Under the pieces are notes generated by a model, which was not told the origin of the DNA, ran no database searches, and was given only the letters and a program-made list of their open reading frames with translations. Both the position numbers and the translations under genes were made by a program. 64,000 nucleotides of DNA from Planococcus citreus (GTDB lineage: Bacteria; Bacillota; Bacilli; Bacillales_A; Planococcaceae): NCBI RefSeq assembly GCF_003664125.1, contig NZ_RCCP01000003.1:124001-188000 (forward strand), written 5' to 3'. Positions 45,557 through 54,947 of this stretch are shown piece after piece. Within the stretch, counting starts at the first letter, position 1; the number at the start of each line of letters is the position of its first letter.

Positions 45557-45581
45557 TGTCTAGTTATTTTAGTTCGAGCAT

Positions 45582-45660
45582 CACATAAAACCATTGCTCT
45601 CACATTTACTGCGCAAATGCGTCGCAAATGAATTTGCTCAGCTGACTCTTCGCTAATTCA
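45582..45660 (-). repeat. Half copy of the long-palindrome repeat
   Basis: CACATTTACTGCGCAAATGC followed by GTCGCAAATGAATTTGCTCAG matches one arm of the palindrome at 61617-61879 (for example GTAAATGCGTCGCAAACGAA there). Its end supplies the last codons and stop of the EEP gene. Confidence 0.7.
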
Positions 45661-46444
45661 TTACCAACTGAACTTCCACCCCGAAATGATCCGATACGAG
45701 CGGCTTGTGGTCGCCGTTGAAGATGACTTTCGACGATTTGACCTTGAAGGGTTCGGTGGACAGGATCAAATCGATGCGCAAGTCTTGCTTGTTGTCACTC
45801 CAGCCGGTGATTTTGCCTTGGACGGTGATGCCGGCATCTTTTTCCTCGGCCAGTGTGTAGGTGTCGTGCAACCCATTTTCCAATAAGTAGGCATAGCCTT
45901 GTTGTTCGAGCGAGGCGTCGTTATTGAAGTCGCCCATCAAAAAAGCAGGGGCTTCTGTTTTCATTTGCCCAAGCAGCTGGTCGGCCTGGAATTGGAACGG
46001 CTCTTCCGCATCGTGCCACCAGCCGGTGTGGCAGGAATAGAACGTGAAGGGCTGGCCTTTGTAATGGATCATTGCGCCGACAATCTTCCGCGTTTTCGGG
46101 GAATGCTTGTCGGTGCTTTGGCTGACGAAAAAGCTATGTTCATCGATGACCGGGTGGCGCGTCAAGATCACCAGCCCTTCTTCGTAGCGTCCGTAGACGA
46201 GGTGGGAGAAATCCCATACCATCGAATAGCCTGTCACGCCGAGTTGCTCCAGCTCCTGAAGCAGGACCCGTGCGTAATTGTCGTGCTTGACGACATGTTC
46301 TGGTTCATCGTCGATCGACTGGTTGACTTCCTGCAAGGCGATGACGTCATACTCCTTTTCGGCAATGGCTTGTGCCAAGTGGCGGATTTTCTCCAGCTGG
46401 TTTTCTTCGTGCCAAGCGTGGCAATTCAAAGTCAGTAGTTTCAT
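45653..46444 (-). CDS. Endonuclease/exonuclease/phosphatase (EEP) family hydrolase
   Basis: A 263-residue protein with the DNase I/sphingomyelinase fold. Motifs in order: LLTLNCHAWHE (Asn metal ligand), ALQEVNQ (catalytic Glu), SCHTGWWH (catalytic His), MGDFNNDAS (Asp/Asn), RIDLIL and SDHFGV (Asp-His pair). No signal peptide, so it is cytoplasmic. The family cleaves phosphodiester bonds in nucleic acids, phospholipids or small molecules. TTGGAGGAATG precedes the ATG. The stop codon lies in a repeat remnant. Confidence 0.9.
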   Translation of the reverse strand: MKLLTLNCHAWHEENQLEKIRHLAQAIAEKEYDVIALQEVNQSIDDEPEHVVKHDNYARVLLQELEQLGVTGYSMVWDFSHLVYGRYEEGLVILTRHPVIDEHSFFVSQSTDKHSPKTRKIVGAMIHYKGQPFTFYSCHTGWWHDAEEPFQFQADQLLGQMKTEAPAFLMGDFNNDASLEQQGYAYLLENGLHDTYTLAEEKDAGITVQGKITGWSDNKQDLRIDLILSTEPFKVKSSKVIFNGDHKPLVSDHFGVEVQLVMN

Positions 46445-46478
46445 CGGTTCATTCCTCCAAGAATAGCTATTTTACAGA

Positions 46479-46520
46479 AAACCCGGACCTAAGCGAAGCA
46501 ATTCGCGCGGGTCCGGGTGT
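46479..46520 (-). terminator. Intrinsic terminator of ptsG
   Basis: ACCCGGACC and GGTCCGGGT pair around a 21-base internal region; on the minus strand TTTTCTGT follows. It lies 21 bases past the ptsG stop. Confidence 0.8.
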
Positions 46521-46541
46521 GAAGCTGGCAAGGAAAGCTTT

Positions 46542-48602
46542 TTAGACTTCTTCGTTCCCGCCAGTGATTTCGATCAGGTCTTTCGTATTCGACTCGACGT
46601 GGCCGGAGGTTTTGATGTTCACTTGCTGGCCTTCCTGAAGGCTCGTGAAGACAACCGGCGTGATGATGGACGGGGCGTGTTCGCCGATATAGGCGAGGTC
46701 CATTTCCATCAATAATTGTCCTTGTTCGACAAGGTCGCCTTGCTCGACATGGGCAGTGAAGCCTTCGCCTTTCAGATGGACGGTATCGATGCCGATATGG
46801 ATCAATAATTCAGTTCCATCGTCTGCTTTCAAACCGATTGCGTGTTTCGTCGGGAACAAAGTGACGACTTCACCGTTCACTGGCGAAAATACTTTGCCTT
46901 CAGACGGTTTGATCGCAAAGCCGTCGCCGACCATTCTGCCGGAAAAGACTTGGTCCGGTACATCGGTGATCGGCAGGATGTCGCCTGTGATCGGGATGCC
47001 GAAATCAACGGTGCCGAGGCGTACCGGTGCATCTCCGGCGTCTTTCGCTTGGTCGATGATCTGGGAGACATCTTGTTTCGTGCGCGGCGTTTTGCCGTTG
47101 ATGATGTCTTGCATTTGCCCTCGCAGGTTATCGGAAACAGGCCCGAAAATCGCTTGGATGTTGTTGCCGACTTCCATGACACCGGAAGCACCGAGTTTTT
47201 TCAATTTATTCTTGTCGACTGCGCTCTTGTCTTCAACACTGACGCGCAGGCGGGTGATGCAGGCATCAAGGTGGGTGATGTTTTGCTGTCCGCCCATCGC
47301 TTGCAGGATTTCGTATGGCAATTCACCGGCAACGGCTGAATCGCCATCTTCGTCTGCTTCTTCGTCTTCACGCCCTGGCGTCATCAAATTGAATTTCGTG
47401 ATGGCGAAGCGGAAGCCGAAATAGTAAATGACTGCGAAGAACAATCCGACGACGATAACCCAGAACCATTCCGTTCTGCCCGGCATGACGCCGAACAATA
47501 GGAAGTCGATGAGGCCGCCGGAGAAGGTCATGCCGATTTTAACATCAAGAATGTGCATGATCATGAACGAGAGTCCAGCGAATACTGCGTGGATCCCGAA
47601 CAACACTGGTGCTACGAAAAGGAATGCAAATTCAAGCGGTTCAGTGATCCCTGTCAAAAATGAAGTCAAGGCAGCAGAAGCCATGATGCCGCCGACGACT
47701 TTCTTGCGTTCAGGGCGTGCACAGTGGTAGATCGCAAGTGCCGCTGCTGGAAGGCCGAACATCATGAACGGGAATTTCCCTGTCATGAACGTGCCGGCTG
47801 TGAATTCAACGCCGTCCTGCAGCTGTTCAAAGAAGATGCGCTGGTCGCCGCGGACGATTTCGCCAGCCGCATTCGTATACGTGCCGAACTCAAACCAGAA
47901 CGGCGAATAGAAAATGTGGTGAAGCCCGAAAGGAATCAACGAGCGTTCCACCAGGCCGAATACAAAGGCAGCGAGTGTGCGGTTCGTTTCAAGCATGAAA
48001 TAAGACAATGTGTTCAAGCCGTTCTGTGCGAAAGGCCAGACGAGGAACATCGCGACACCGAGAAACAATGCCGAGAATGCGGTAATGATCGGAACAAAGC
48101 GTTTTCCGGCGAAGAAGCCGAGAAATTGCGGCAAGTTGATATTGAAGAATTTATTGTACATCGCCGCGGCTAATATCCCGACGATGATCCCGCCGAAGAC
48201 GCCGGTCTGTAAGGTCGGAATGCCGAGGACCATGGCGTACGCAGGATCTGAAGTGGCCATCTCGGGTGTGATGCCGCCGATTGCTTTCATCGTGACGTTC
48301 ATGATCAAATAGCCGATGATCGCGGCAAGTCCTGCGACCCCGTCACCGCCGGCTAAGCCGATCGCGACGCCGACCGCAAAGAGCAGTGGTAAATTATCAA
48401 AAATTACACCGCCGGCTTCAGCCATGATGAAGAGCAATGACTGGACCCAAGGGGTGCCGAAGAATGGTACCGCTTCCACAAATGTGTCTTGTGAAAAGCT
48501 TGTGCCGAATGCCAGCAAAATTCCTGCTGCGGGCAAGAGTGCGACAGGCAGCATCAATGCCTTCCCGACTTTTTGCAATGTGCCGAATACATTAGTAGAC
48601 AT
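46542..48602 (-). CDS. ptsG: PTS glucose-specific transporter, EIICBA
   Basis: A 686-residue fused phosphotransferase transporter. The membrane EIIC domain spans about residues 1-415 ([19 protein letters not shown] at the start; [13 protein letters not shown] is the sugar-site motif). EIIB follows with phospho-Cys448 in [10 protein letters not shown], then EIIA with phospho-His602 in [11 protein letters not shown]. It imports glucose while phosphorylating it to glucose-6-phosphate. AAAGGAGG precedes the ATG. It lies directly downstream of glcT with an RNA antiterminator region between, so it is induced by glucose through GlcT. Confidence 0.96.
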   Translation of the reverse strand: MSTNVFGTLQKVGKALMLPVALLPAAGILLAFGTSFSQDTFVEAVPFFGTPWVQSLLFIMAEAGGVIFDNLPLLFAVGVAIGLAGGDGVAGLAAIIGYLIMNVTMKAIGGITPEMATSDPAYAMVLGIPTLQTGVFGGIIVGILAAAMYNKFFNINLPQFLGFFAGKRFVPIITAFSALFLGVAMFLVWPFAQNGLNTLSYFMLETNRTLAAFVFGLVERSLIPFGLHHIFYSPFWFEFGTYTNAAGEIVRGDQRIFFEQLQDGVEFTAGTFMTGKFPFMMFGLPAAALAIYHCARPERKKVVGGIMASAALTSFLTGITEPLEFAFLFVAPVLFGIHAVFAGLSFMIMHILDVKIGMTFSGGLIDFLLFGVMPGRTEWFWVIVVGLFFAVIYYFGFRFAITKFNLMTPGREDEEADEDGDSAVAGELPYEILQAMGGQQNITHLDACITRLRVSVEDKSAVDKNKLKKLGASGVMEVGNNIQAIFGPVSDNLRGQMQDIINGKTPRTKQDVSQIIDQAKDAGDAPVRLGTVDFGIPITGDILPITDVPDQVFSGRMVGDGFAIKPSEGKVFSPVNGEVVTLFPTKHAIGLKADDGTELLIHIGIDTVHLKGEGFTAHVEQGDLVEQGQLLMEMDLAYIGEHAPSIITPVVFTSLQEGQQVNIKTSGHVESNTKDLIEITGGNEEV

Positions 48603-48679
48603 AAAATTTCCTCCTTTATTGGTAAAAATGAATGCGGATCAAACGTGATGGAGCGCATATGGCGGAAGCAAAAGCATAC

Positions 48680-48782
48680 AAAAAAGGCATGAGCGGAAAA
48701 GGCATCGGTAAAAAAGGGGAGAATTCCCCTGGATTAACCGTTGTACCTTTTCATACTCATGCCTGATCGAATCAGTAACACG
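48680..48782 (-). promoter_or_regulatory. ptsG leader: RAT-like site and terminator
   Basis: On the minus strand CAGGCATGAG (48765-48756 region) pairs with CTCATGCCT at 48693-48685, followed by six T. Between them AGGGGA-ATTC-TCCCCT plus six T is a second small terminator. The upstream GTGTTACTGATTCGATCAGG overlaps the first arm and has the look of the RNA antiterminator that GlcT binds. Confidence 0.78.
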
Positions 48783-48788
48783 TATGAA

Positions 48789-49631
48789 TCAGTTTGTATG
48801 GGTCAAGCGCTGCAAATGAATCGTCAGATAAAGCACTTCCGCTTCGTCGACAGGCTTTTTTAATTGGTTTTGCATTACTTTAATGAGCTTCCAAGCCAGA
48901 TTATAGCACACGGGGTATTCGGCTTTCAATAGCTCTTGAAGTTTATTTTCATCGCCCAGTGATTCCCCGTGATGGATACGGTCGATCGCCCGGTGCAGAT
49001 GCTGGATCAGGCGGTGGTAATTGACATTGTCTTTGCTGATGTCGACTTTCAACCCATCTTCAATCAATTCCGTCAGGCGCGAAATAAGCGCGTGGTCCCG
49101 GTTGATGTCGCGCAAGGATTTGTCGGTCACGGCACTGTGGATGTGAAGCGCGATAAATCCGATTTCACCTTCCGGAAACACAATGCCCATGTGATTTTGG
49201 AAGGCTTTCACGACACCTTTAGCCACTTGGTATTCTTTCGGATACAAAGACTCGATTTCGAAAAGGAACGAATTCGAAAACTGCATGTTCTGCTGAATGC
49301 GCTTGATGGCAAAAGACAAATGATCCGTCAATGCGACGTGGATGTGTTCATTCAACTCGGTGCCCATCTGCTCCTCGATGTATAAGAGCTGGTCGTTGAT
49401 AAATGCGATGAGGTCTTCATCGATATGCGGAATCATGTTGACGTATTGTTCCTTTTCCGCCTCGTCTTTTAACAGGAACGTCTTATCGGCGTGATCGAAT
49501 GAAATGACATCGCCTTTTTTCCGGTTGAAGCCAAGGCCATTTCCGATCAAGACGACTTCCTTATAGGCATCATGGCGGGCGATCACGACATTGTTGTTCA
49601 ATACTTTTTCGATGGTCAATAGCTGTTCCAT
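48789..49631 (-). CDS. glcT: PtsGHI antiterminator GlcT
   Basis: A 280-residue BglG/SacY-family transcriptional antiterminator: RNA-binding CAT domain at residues 1-60 (VLNNNVVIARHDAYKEVVLIGNGLGF), then PRD1 (about 70-175, with AFQNHMGIVFPEGEIGFIALHIH) and PRD2 (about 180-280, with LYLTIHLQRL). Histidines in the PRDs are phosphorylated by the PTS, tying activity to glucose import. ACGGAGGAAATC precedes the ATG. It sits upstream of ptsG as in B. subtilis. Confidence 0.95.
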   Translation of the reverse strand: MEQLLTIEKVLNNNVVIARHDAYKEVVLIGNGLGFNRKKGDVISFDHADKTFLLKDEAEKEQYVNMIPHIDEDLIAFINDQLLYIEEQMGTELNEHIHVALTDHLSFAIKRIQQNMQFSNSFLFEIESLYPKEYQVAKGVVKAFQNHMGIVFPEGEIGFIALHIHSAVTDKSLRDINRDHALISRLTELIEDGLKVDISKDNVNYHRLIQHLHRAIDRIHHGESLGDENKLQELLKAEYPVCYNLAWKLIKVMQNQLKKPVDEAEVLYLTIHLQRLTHTN

Positions 49632-49768
49632 GATTTCCTCCGTTCAAAAGATCGCCTTGATGTATTAAGCATAATTCAAGTTATACAGGAAATGGGGATA
49701 AAAAAACAAGCTCGAGATTTGGGATGTGGTGTGTGGTGTCGGTTTTGTCCTTCTGTGGTATTCGTTTT

Positions 49769-49855
49769 GTCCCTGTGTATGGCACAATTCGGACGAGGAG
49801 AATGGCGGTGGGAATGGGTTTAGGTGTGAAGTCGCCCCTGTGCAAGACACAATTC
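49769..49855 (+). repeat. Paired dispersed repeat, 65-bp period
   Basis: Copies at 49769 (GTCCCTGTG-TATG-GCACAATTC) and 49834 (GCCCCTGTG-CAAG-ACACAATTC). In the 501-bp divergent gap 49632-50132 nothing else is recognisable; 49880-50100 is purine-rich and featureless. Confidence 0.87.
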
Positions 49856-50132
49856 GGCGGGAATAATTGCATATAGTCATGTGCGTGCCACTGCATGAGG
49901 TGGACTAGCGGGGCAGCGAGGGCAAGCGATAGAGCACAGCGCGATTAGGCAGGAATCGATGGCGGAAAAGTGGAACTAAAAGGTATACGAAATGGGTGTC
50001 TGCGTGTATTCCCTCCAGGTGGATGGCTGTGAAAGCATGAAATTTCGCCTGAGATGAAAGATAACTCGTGAAACGACGGAAGTGGGATTGCCAGAAGAAC
50101 TTTCTATTATATAGAAAAAAGGAGGAGAGAGT

Positions 50133-51101
50133 ATGAAAGCGATGGTCTGTAAGCGCTACGGGGATCCTGGGGTCCTAGAGCTGCAAGAACTTGAAAAACC
50201 GGTGCCAAAGGATAATGAAATCGGCATTAAAGTTCTGGCATCTACTGTGACGGCAGGGGATTGTGAAATGCGCAGCTTTACATTCCCTATGTATTTACGT
50301 CTTCCGATGCGTTTATTATTCGGTGCCCGAAAGCCGAGAATGAAAGTATTGGGGCAGGAATTTGCCGGGATAGTGGACAGTGTTGGAGCAGGACAGAAGC
50401 ACTTCAAGAAAGGCGACCGTGTGGTTGGATCGCCCGGATTGAAACTCGGGGCTAATGCCGATTATGTGTGTTTACCGGCCCGTTATGCGATCGTCCACAT
50501 GCCGGAGGAGTTGAATTATGAACAGGCTGCCACGATTCCGACAGGCGGAATGAATGCATTGTTTTTTCTCCGGAAAGCCAATATCCAAGCCGGGCAAAAA
50601 GTGTTGATTATCGGAGCGGGCGGCAGCATCGGAACCATCGCAGTCCAACTCGCTAAACACGAAGGAGCAGAAGTGACAGCGATCGACCGGCAGGAAAAAC
50701 TGGACATGCTTTTATCGATCGGAGCGGACAAAGTCATTGATTACGAGCGGGAAGATTTTACGGCGAATGGCGAAGCTTATGACGTCATTTTGAATATCGT
50801 AGGGAAAAATACTTTTTCACAAGCCATGGGTTCATTGAAAGCAACGGGCGTTTACTTAATCGGCAATCCGAGCCTCGGCAAAGTTCTTCAGAGATTTACA
50901 ACGGGGAGGAAGAAGGGGCAGAAAGTGTTTGTGGGCGTAGCGGATTACAAAGCCCACGACTTACGCTATTTGTGTGACTTGTTTGCAGAAGGGAAGATCA
51001 GTGCGGTCATTGATCGGATATTTCCGCTAGAAGAGTTGTCTCAGGCGCATCGTTACGTGGAGAGTGGAGCGAAAAAAGGCAATGTTGTGATTCGGCATTG
51101 A
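50133..51101 (+). CDS. MDR-family NAD(P)-dependent oxidoreductase (quinone reductase-like)
   Basis: A 322-residue medium-chain dehydrogenase/reductase of the zinc-free quinone oxidoreductase group. LGQEFAGIVDSVG is the catalytic-domain signature and LIIGAGGSIGTIAVQLAKHEGAEV the NADPH-binding Rossmann segment; the structural-zinc cysteines are absent. TIPTGGMNALFFLRKA is the interdomain motif. Members reduce quinones, enones and aldehydes. AAAAGGAGGAGAGAG precedes the ATG. Confidence 0.9.
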   Translation: MKAMVCKRYGDPGVLELQELEKPVPKDNEIGIKVLASTVTAGDCEMRSFTFPMYLRLPMRLLFGARKPRMKVLGQEFAGIVDSVGAGQKHFKKGDRVVGSPGLKLGANADYVCLPARYAIVHMPEELNYEQAATIPTGGMNALFFLRKANIQAGQKVLIIGAGGSIGTIAVQLAKHEGAEVTAIDRQEKLDMLLSIGADKVIDYEREDFTANGEAYDVILNIVGKNTFSQAMGSLKATGVYLIGNPSLGKVLQRFTTGRKKGQKVFVGVADYKAHDLRYLCDLFAEGKISAVIDRIFPLEELSQAHRYVESGAKKGNVVIRH

Positions 51102-51144
51102 ATTTCTTTTATTTGAACGGCCCTGTTTAAGATGGAATACTAGA

Positions 51145-51195
51145 GAAAAACGCATGAAGGAGCTCTCTGATTTAGGGAGTTTTTTTGCGTTTTAA
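51145..51195 (+). terminator. Intrinsic terminator of the MDR gene
   Basis: AGCTCTCT pairs with AGGGAGTT (wobbles allowed) followed by seven T; outer AAAAACGCA/TGCGTTTT can extend it. Confidence 0.65.
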
Positions 51196-51314
51196 AGGTT
51201 AAATAGTTGGTCGCTTTATTGCAGTTGCAAGCGTAGGTTTTAATGATTTAGAAATATTTTGAAATTGAGGGTGCCACAATATCAATTCGAGAAGTAATAG
51301 AGGAAGGCATATGA

Positions 51315-51476
51315 AGAGGGTGGAAGATCAGATTTATTGCTGGTGAAATAAAAGATAGTGGTTATGATACTATAAATTGTTCGCAGGAAGTGGCTAATCT
51401 GGATGATATAATCATGAACGAAGCCAAAATCATCTATCACGGTGTTCGACATGTACAAGCGGAATTTTGTATATAA
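51315..51476 (+). pseudogene. Possible gene remnant, 53 codons open
   Basis: An open stretch without a proper start reads IAGEIKDSGYDTIN and then CSQEVANLDDIIMNEAKIIY before a stop. It could be the tail of a decayed gene or chance. The rest of the gap 51196-51511 shows nothing. Confidence 0.2.
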
Positions 51477-51511
51477 CTAAGTTGCGGCGACAGGAGAGGG
51501 AGTTGGTTTTT

Positions 51512-52609
51512 ATGACGAAAAATAAATTGACAACAAAAGCGGCTGTCTCAACAGCGGTACTCGCATTGGCTATTTCCGTCATGCCTACAGGAAATGCTTT
51601 GAGCAATACCGAATTCGGTATGATTCAAGCAGAGGCATCGACAGCAACTCACGTGGCGAAGGGCAATGTGAACCTCCGCACTGGCGGTTCATTAAAAGAT
51701 AAAATCGTGTTGCAAATTCCGAAGGGCGGAAAAGTGGAGTACATTTCGGGGAGCGGTACTTGGTTCCACGTGAAGTATGGTACGAAAACGGGTTATGTTC
51801 ATTCCGACTACATAACGAAAATCGAGGAAGCTGCGCCGGAACCACCAAAAGCAACTCCGGAAACCCACTTTGCGAAAAGTAACGTGAACCTCCGTACTGG
51901 GGCTTCGACAAAACACAAGATCGTGTTGCAAATTCCTAAAAACGGAAAAGTATCGTATATCTCAAAGAGTAGCATTTGGTACAAAGTGAAATACGGCGCA
52001 AAAACGGGCTATGTTCATTCTGACTACTTAGCGAAAATCGGAACAGCAGCACCATCGAAATATCCGGCTCCTTCGACAGATACACCTGGCAAATATGTGG
52101 ATGGCATTCTGATTGTGAACAAAAAGTATGCATTGCCTTCAACTTATAATCCTGGAGTAAATGCGACGGCTAAAAAAGCATTGGACGCTATGATTGCTGA
52201 TGCGAAAAAACAGAGTGTTATATTGAAAATCACGAGTTCATACCGTTCTTATTGGTACCAAAACACTTTGTATAATAACTATGTGAAAAAACATGGAAAA
52301 ACAAAAGCTGACCGGTTCAGCGCCCGTCCTGGACATTCTGAACACCAGACTGGACTAGCCTTTGATTTAGGCGGAGTTAATCAAGCACACTGGTTTGAAG
52401 AGTCGTTTGCGAACACAAAAGAAGGAAAATGGCTGGCTTCAAACGCTCATAAATATGGCTTCCATTTGCGCTATCAACAAGGCAAGGAAGACATCACGGG
52501 GTACATGTTCGAGCCGTGGCACTTCCGTTATATAGGCGAGGATAATGCTACTAAAATCAAAGCTGCTGGAAAAACACTTGAAGAGTACTTCAATATTTTA
52601 GGTAAATAA
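51512..52609 (+). CDS. Exported D-Ala-D-Ala carboxypeptidase (VanY/M15B) with two SH3b domains
   Basis: A 365-residue wall enzyme: signal peptide at about 1-35, two near-identical bacterial SH3 domains (about 45-102 and 119-176; both contain NVNLRTG...HKIVLQIPK or DKIVLQIPK and KTGYVHSDY), a proline linker, and a M15B peptidase domain (about 190-360). Zinc and catalytic residues lie in SARPGHSEHQTGLAFDLGG and FEPWHFRYIG. It trims the terminal D-Ala from peptidoglycan stems, with SH3b giving wall attachment. ATG 51512 has GGGAG nine bases upstream; the frame extends upstream without a ribosome binding site. Confidence 0.92.
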   Translation: MTKNKLTTKAAVSTAVLALAISVMPTGNALSNTEFGMIQAEASTATHVAKGNVNLRTGGSLKDKIVLQIPKGGKVEYISGSGTWFHVKYGTKTGYVHSDYITKIEEAAPEPPKATPETHFAKSNVNLRTGASTKHKIVLQIPKNGKVSYISKSSIWYKVKYGAKTGYVHSDYLAKIGTAAPSKYPAPSTDTPGKYVDGILIVNKKYALPSTYNPGVNATAKKALDAMIADAKKQSVILKITSSYRSYWYQNTLYNNYVKKHGKTKADRFSARPGHSEHQTGLAFDLGGVNQAHWFEESFANTKEGKWLASNAHKYGFHLRYQQGKEDITGYMFEPWHFRYIGEDNATKIKAAGKTLEEYFNILGK

Positions 52610-52662
52610 ATGAGGTAAAAAGATTCTCTTATACATAAGCTGGATCGTCTATAACTTTATCG

Positions 52663-52713
52663 AAAAAAACATGAAGAATGCTCCGGGTAAGTGGAGCATT
52701 CTTCATGTTTTTT
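52663..52713. terminator. Strong bidirectional terminator
   Basis: ACATGAAGAATGCTCC and GGAGCATTCTTCATGT form a perfect 16-base stem with A and T runs on both sides. Confidence 0.92.
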
Positions 52714-52717
52714 GCTT

Positions 52718-52826
52718 AAATTGTGTGGTGCACAGGGGCGAGTTCAGGCGTGTCCAACAAAAAACCCCCGCCATATAAACACTCTCAGTCGTTTTCTGGC
52801 GTTTGAATTGTGTCGTGCACAGGGAC
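52718..52826 (-). repeat. Paired dispersed repeat, long form, overlapping ade
   Basis: Minus-strand copies at 52826-52805 (GTCCCTGTG-CACG-ACACAATTC) and 52739-52718 (GCCCCTGTG-CACC-ACACAATT), 87 bases apart. The first copy is translated as part of adenine deaminase. The spacer has CGCCA...TGGCG and GGGGTTTTTT, a weak terminator. Confidence 0.86.
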
Positions 52827-54539
52827 AGCAACGGAAATATGCCGGAAACTCCCGACATCGAACAATCCCCGGTCGGTCAGTTTCAAATGAGGGATGACCG
52901 GCAGCGACAGAAACGACAAAGTCAGGAAGGCGTTAAAATGTGTTGGGGCGCCGATCTGAAGCAAGCTTTTATCGATTGTTTTCAGCTGCTTATACACGGC
53001 GGCGAACGGTTCGTCGGACATCAAGCCGGCAATTGGCAGCGACAAACTCGCCAGGACTTGTCCGTCTTGGACGACGGTGAGCCCGCCTTGCAATTCTTGC
53101 AGTGCGCGGATGGCCGCCAACATATCTTCGTCATTCGTCCCAACCACAATCACATTATGAGAGTCGTGCGCAACGGTTGTGGCGATGGCGCCGTTTTGGA
53201 GTCCCAGCCCTTTGACGATGCCGAGGCCGATATTGCCGGTTGCCCGGTGGCGTTCGATGACGGCGATTTTCAAATGGCCACTTGCCGGATTCGAAACAAA
53301 CGTGCCGTCAGCGACTGGCACGTCTTCAATTAAATGCTCGGTGATCAATTTGTTTGGGTTGATGCCGATGACATGGGCGCTCGCATTGGCCCCCATTGGA
53401 ATTTGCAGATTGTCCGTGGACAATTCGGCAATGCGCATCGTCTCCCGTACCGATGAGCTGTCACAGGCCGTATTTACAGGCTCTGCATAGCGGCCGTCTT
53501 TTGCTGCCAGTTGCCCGCCTTTATAGACTTTCGCAATCGTGAATTCTTCCAAATTATCGAGCAGGACAAAATCTGCATCGTAACCAGGGGCGATGGCGCC
53601 TTTTTGGTGCAGCCCGAAACATTGGGCAGCGTTCAAGGTCGCCATCGAAATAGCGGTGATGGTGTTGATTCCGTAGCGTATAGCCGTCCGAACGTTGTAA
53701 TCGACGCTGCCTTCTTCGATCAGATCATCGAGGTGCTTGTCGTCGGTGCAGAATAAGCAGCGATGAGCGTTTTGTTCGGTCACGCCTTCGAGCAGCGCGT
53801 GCAGGTCTTTTGCGACCGAACCTTCGCGCAGCATGACGTAAAGCCCGCGTTCGATGCGCGCCGCCATTTCCTCTTTCGTCACGCATTCATGATCCGTCAA
53901 AATGCCGGCGGTGCCGTAGACGTTGATATCGTTATCGGTGAGGCCTGCTGCGTGGCCGTCAATTTGCCGGCTCAGCAGGAGTTTATCGAGCATCGCTTCG
54001 TCTCCTTGAAGCACCGCCGGAAAATCCATGACTTCTGCCAGGCCGAGTACTGAATCGCGCCCAACAAAAGGAATCAAGTCTTCAGCGGACAGCCGGGCAC
54101 CTGCATTTTCAAAAGGCGTCGCCGGGACACACGACGGCAGCATCATTTTAATGTCGAGCATGGCCTGATCTGCATCTTTTAGCATGAATTCAAGTCCCGC
54201 CGTTCCGCTGACATTGGCGATTTCATGCGGGTCGGTGATGACCGTCGTCACGCCGTGCGGCAGCACGACTCGTGAAAACTGCTGGGGCGTCACCATCGAC
54301 GACTCGATGTGGACATGGGCATCGATCAAGCCGGGTGCGATGAACTTGCCGGTTGCATCGATTTCCTCGATGCCTTCGTAGTCGCCGATTCCGACGATGA
54401 CGCCGTCGCTGATCGCTACGTCTCCGGTCGTCAAGGTTTTCATGAAGACATTGACGATCGACGCATGGCGAATGACAAGGTCTGCTTTTTTCCGTTTGTT
54501 GGCGGCGGCGATCCTGTTTTTCAGTTGGGCTTTTTTCAT
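52785..54539 (-). CDS. ade: Adenine deaminase
   Basis: A 584-residue amidohydrolase converting adenine to hypoxanthine and ammonia in purine salvage. Metal ligands: His-x-His in LIDAHVHIESS, TDPHEIANVSG, and LFCTDDKHLDDL. The C-terminal domain shows LPVIPHLKLTDRGLFDVGSF, where the family normally ends a few residues later. Here the last codons (AVPVHDTIQTPEND) come from a copy of the dispersed repeat and its spacer, so the stop was gained inside the repeat. TAAAGGAGCG precedes the ATG. Activity should not depend on this tail. Confidence 0.94.
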   Translation of the reverse strand: MKKAQLKNRIAAANKRKKADLVIRHASIVNVFMKTLTTGDVAISDGVIVGIGDYEGIEEIDATGKFIAPGLIDAHVHIESSMVTPQQFSRVVLPHGVTTVITDPHEIANVSGTAGLEFMLKDADQAMLDIKMMLPSCVPATPFENAGARLSAEDLIPFVGRDSVLGLAEVMDFPAVLQGDEAMLDKLLLSRQIDGHAAGLTDNDINVYGTAGILTDHECVTKEEMAARIERGLYVMLREGSVAKDLHALLEGVTEQNAHRCLFCTDDKHLDDLIEEGSVDYNVRTAIRYGINTITAISMATLNAAQCFGLHQKGAIAPGYDADFVLLDNLEEFTIAKVYKGGQLAAKDGRYAEPVNTACDSSSVRETMRIAELSTDNLQIPMGANASAHVIGINPNKLITEHLIEDVPVADGTFVSNPASGHLKIAVIERHRATGNIGLGIVKGLGLQNGAIATTVAHDSHNVIVVGTNDEDMLAAIRALQELQGGLTVVQDGQVLASLSLPIAGLMSDEPFAAVYKQLKTIDKSLLQIGAPTHFNAFLTLSFLSLPVIPHLKLTDRGLFDVGSFRHISVAVPVHDTIQTPEND

Positions 54540-54643
54540 GGCTGATTTCGCTCCTTTAGATGCTTGATCGGGGATTGAACGCGAGTTAAGTTTTGCCTTA
54601 TTCTACAGCAGAGCGAGCGGAAGCTCTAGTGAAAAAAGAAAAT

Positions 54644-54730
54644 GTCCCTGTGCGCGACACAATTCGGACGTTGGAAAACCCGTGACCAGTGGAGGTGGGT
54701 GTGAAACCGTCCCTGTGCATGACACAATTC
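54644..54730 (+). repeat. Paired dispersed repeat, 65-bp period, plus partial third copy
   Basis: Copies at 54644 (GTCCCTGTG-CGCG-ACACAATTC) and 54709 (GTCCCTGTG-CATG-ACACAATTC); ACAAGACACAATTC at 54738-54751 is a partial third. It lies in the 408-bp divergent gap 54540-54947, otherwise empty. Confidence 0.87.
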
Positions 54731-54947
54731 TCACTCTACAAGACACAATTCGTCTAGATGTTTTCCGATTCTAAAGTCAGAACCTGGGAACTATCCCAAT
54801 CCGCTCAAAAGGTGGTAACATATCAACAAGAAAAAGAATTCAGAGAATTGCCACGAGGATGGACAGGTCGAGCATGCCAAGCAGAGAAATAGATGGTGTA
54901 AGGGCTCGGAATTGACCGATGAGTTTCATATGATGGGGGTAAAAATC

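Noticed and set aside
49632..50132. A hidden small RNA or gene in the 501-bp gap
   Set aside because: Apart from the repeat pair no stem with a T-run, promoter or ribosome binding site pattern was convincing.
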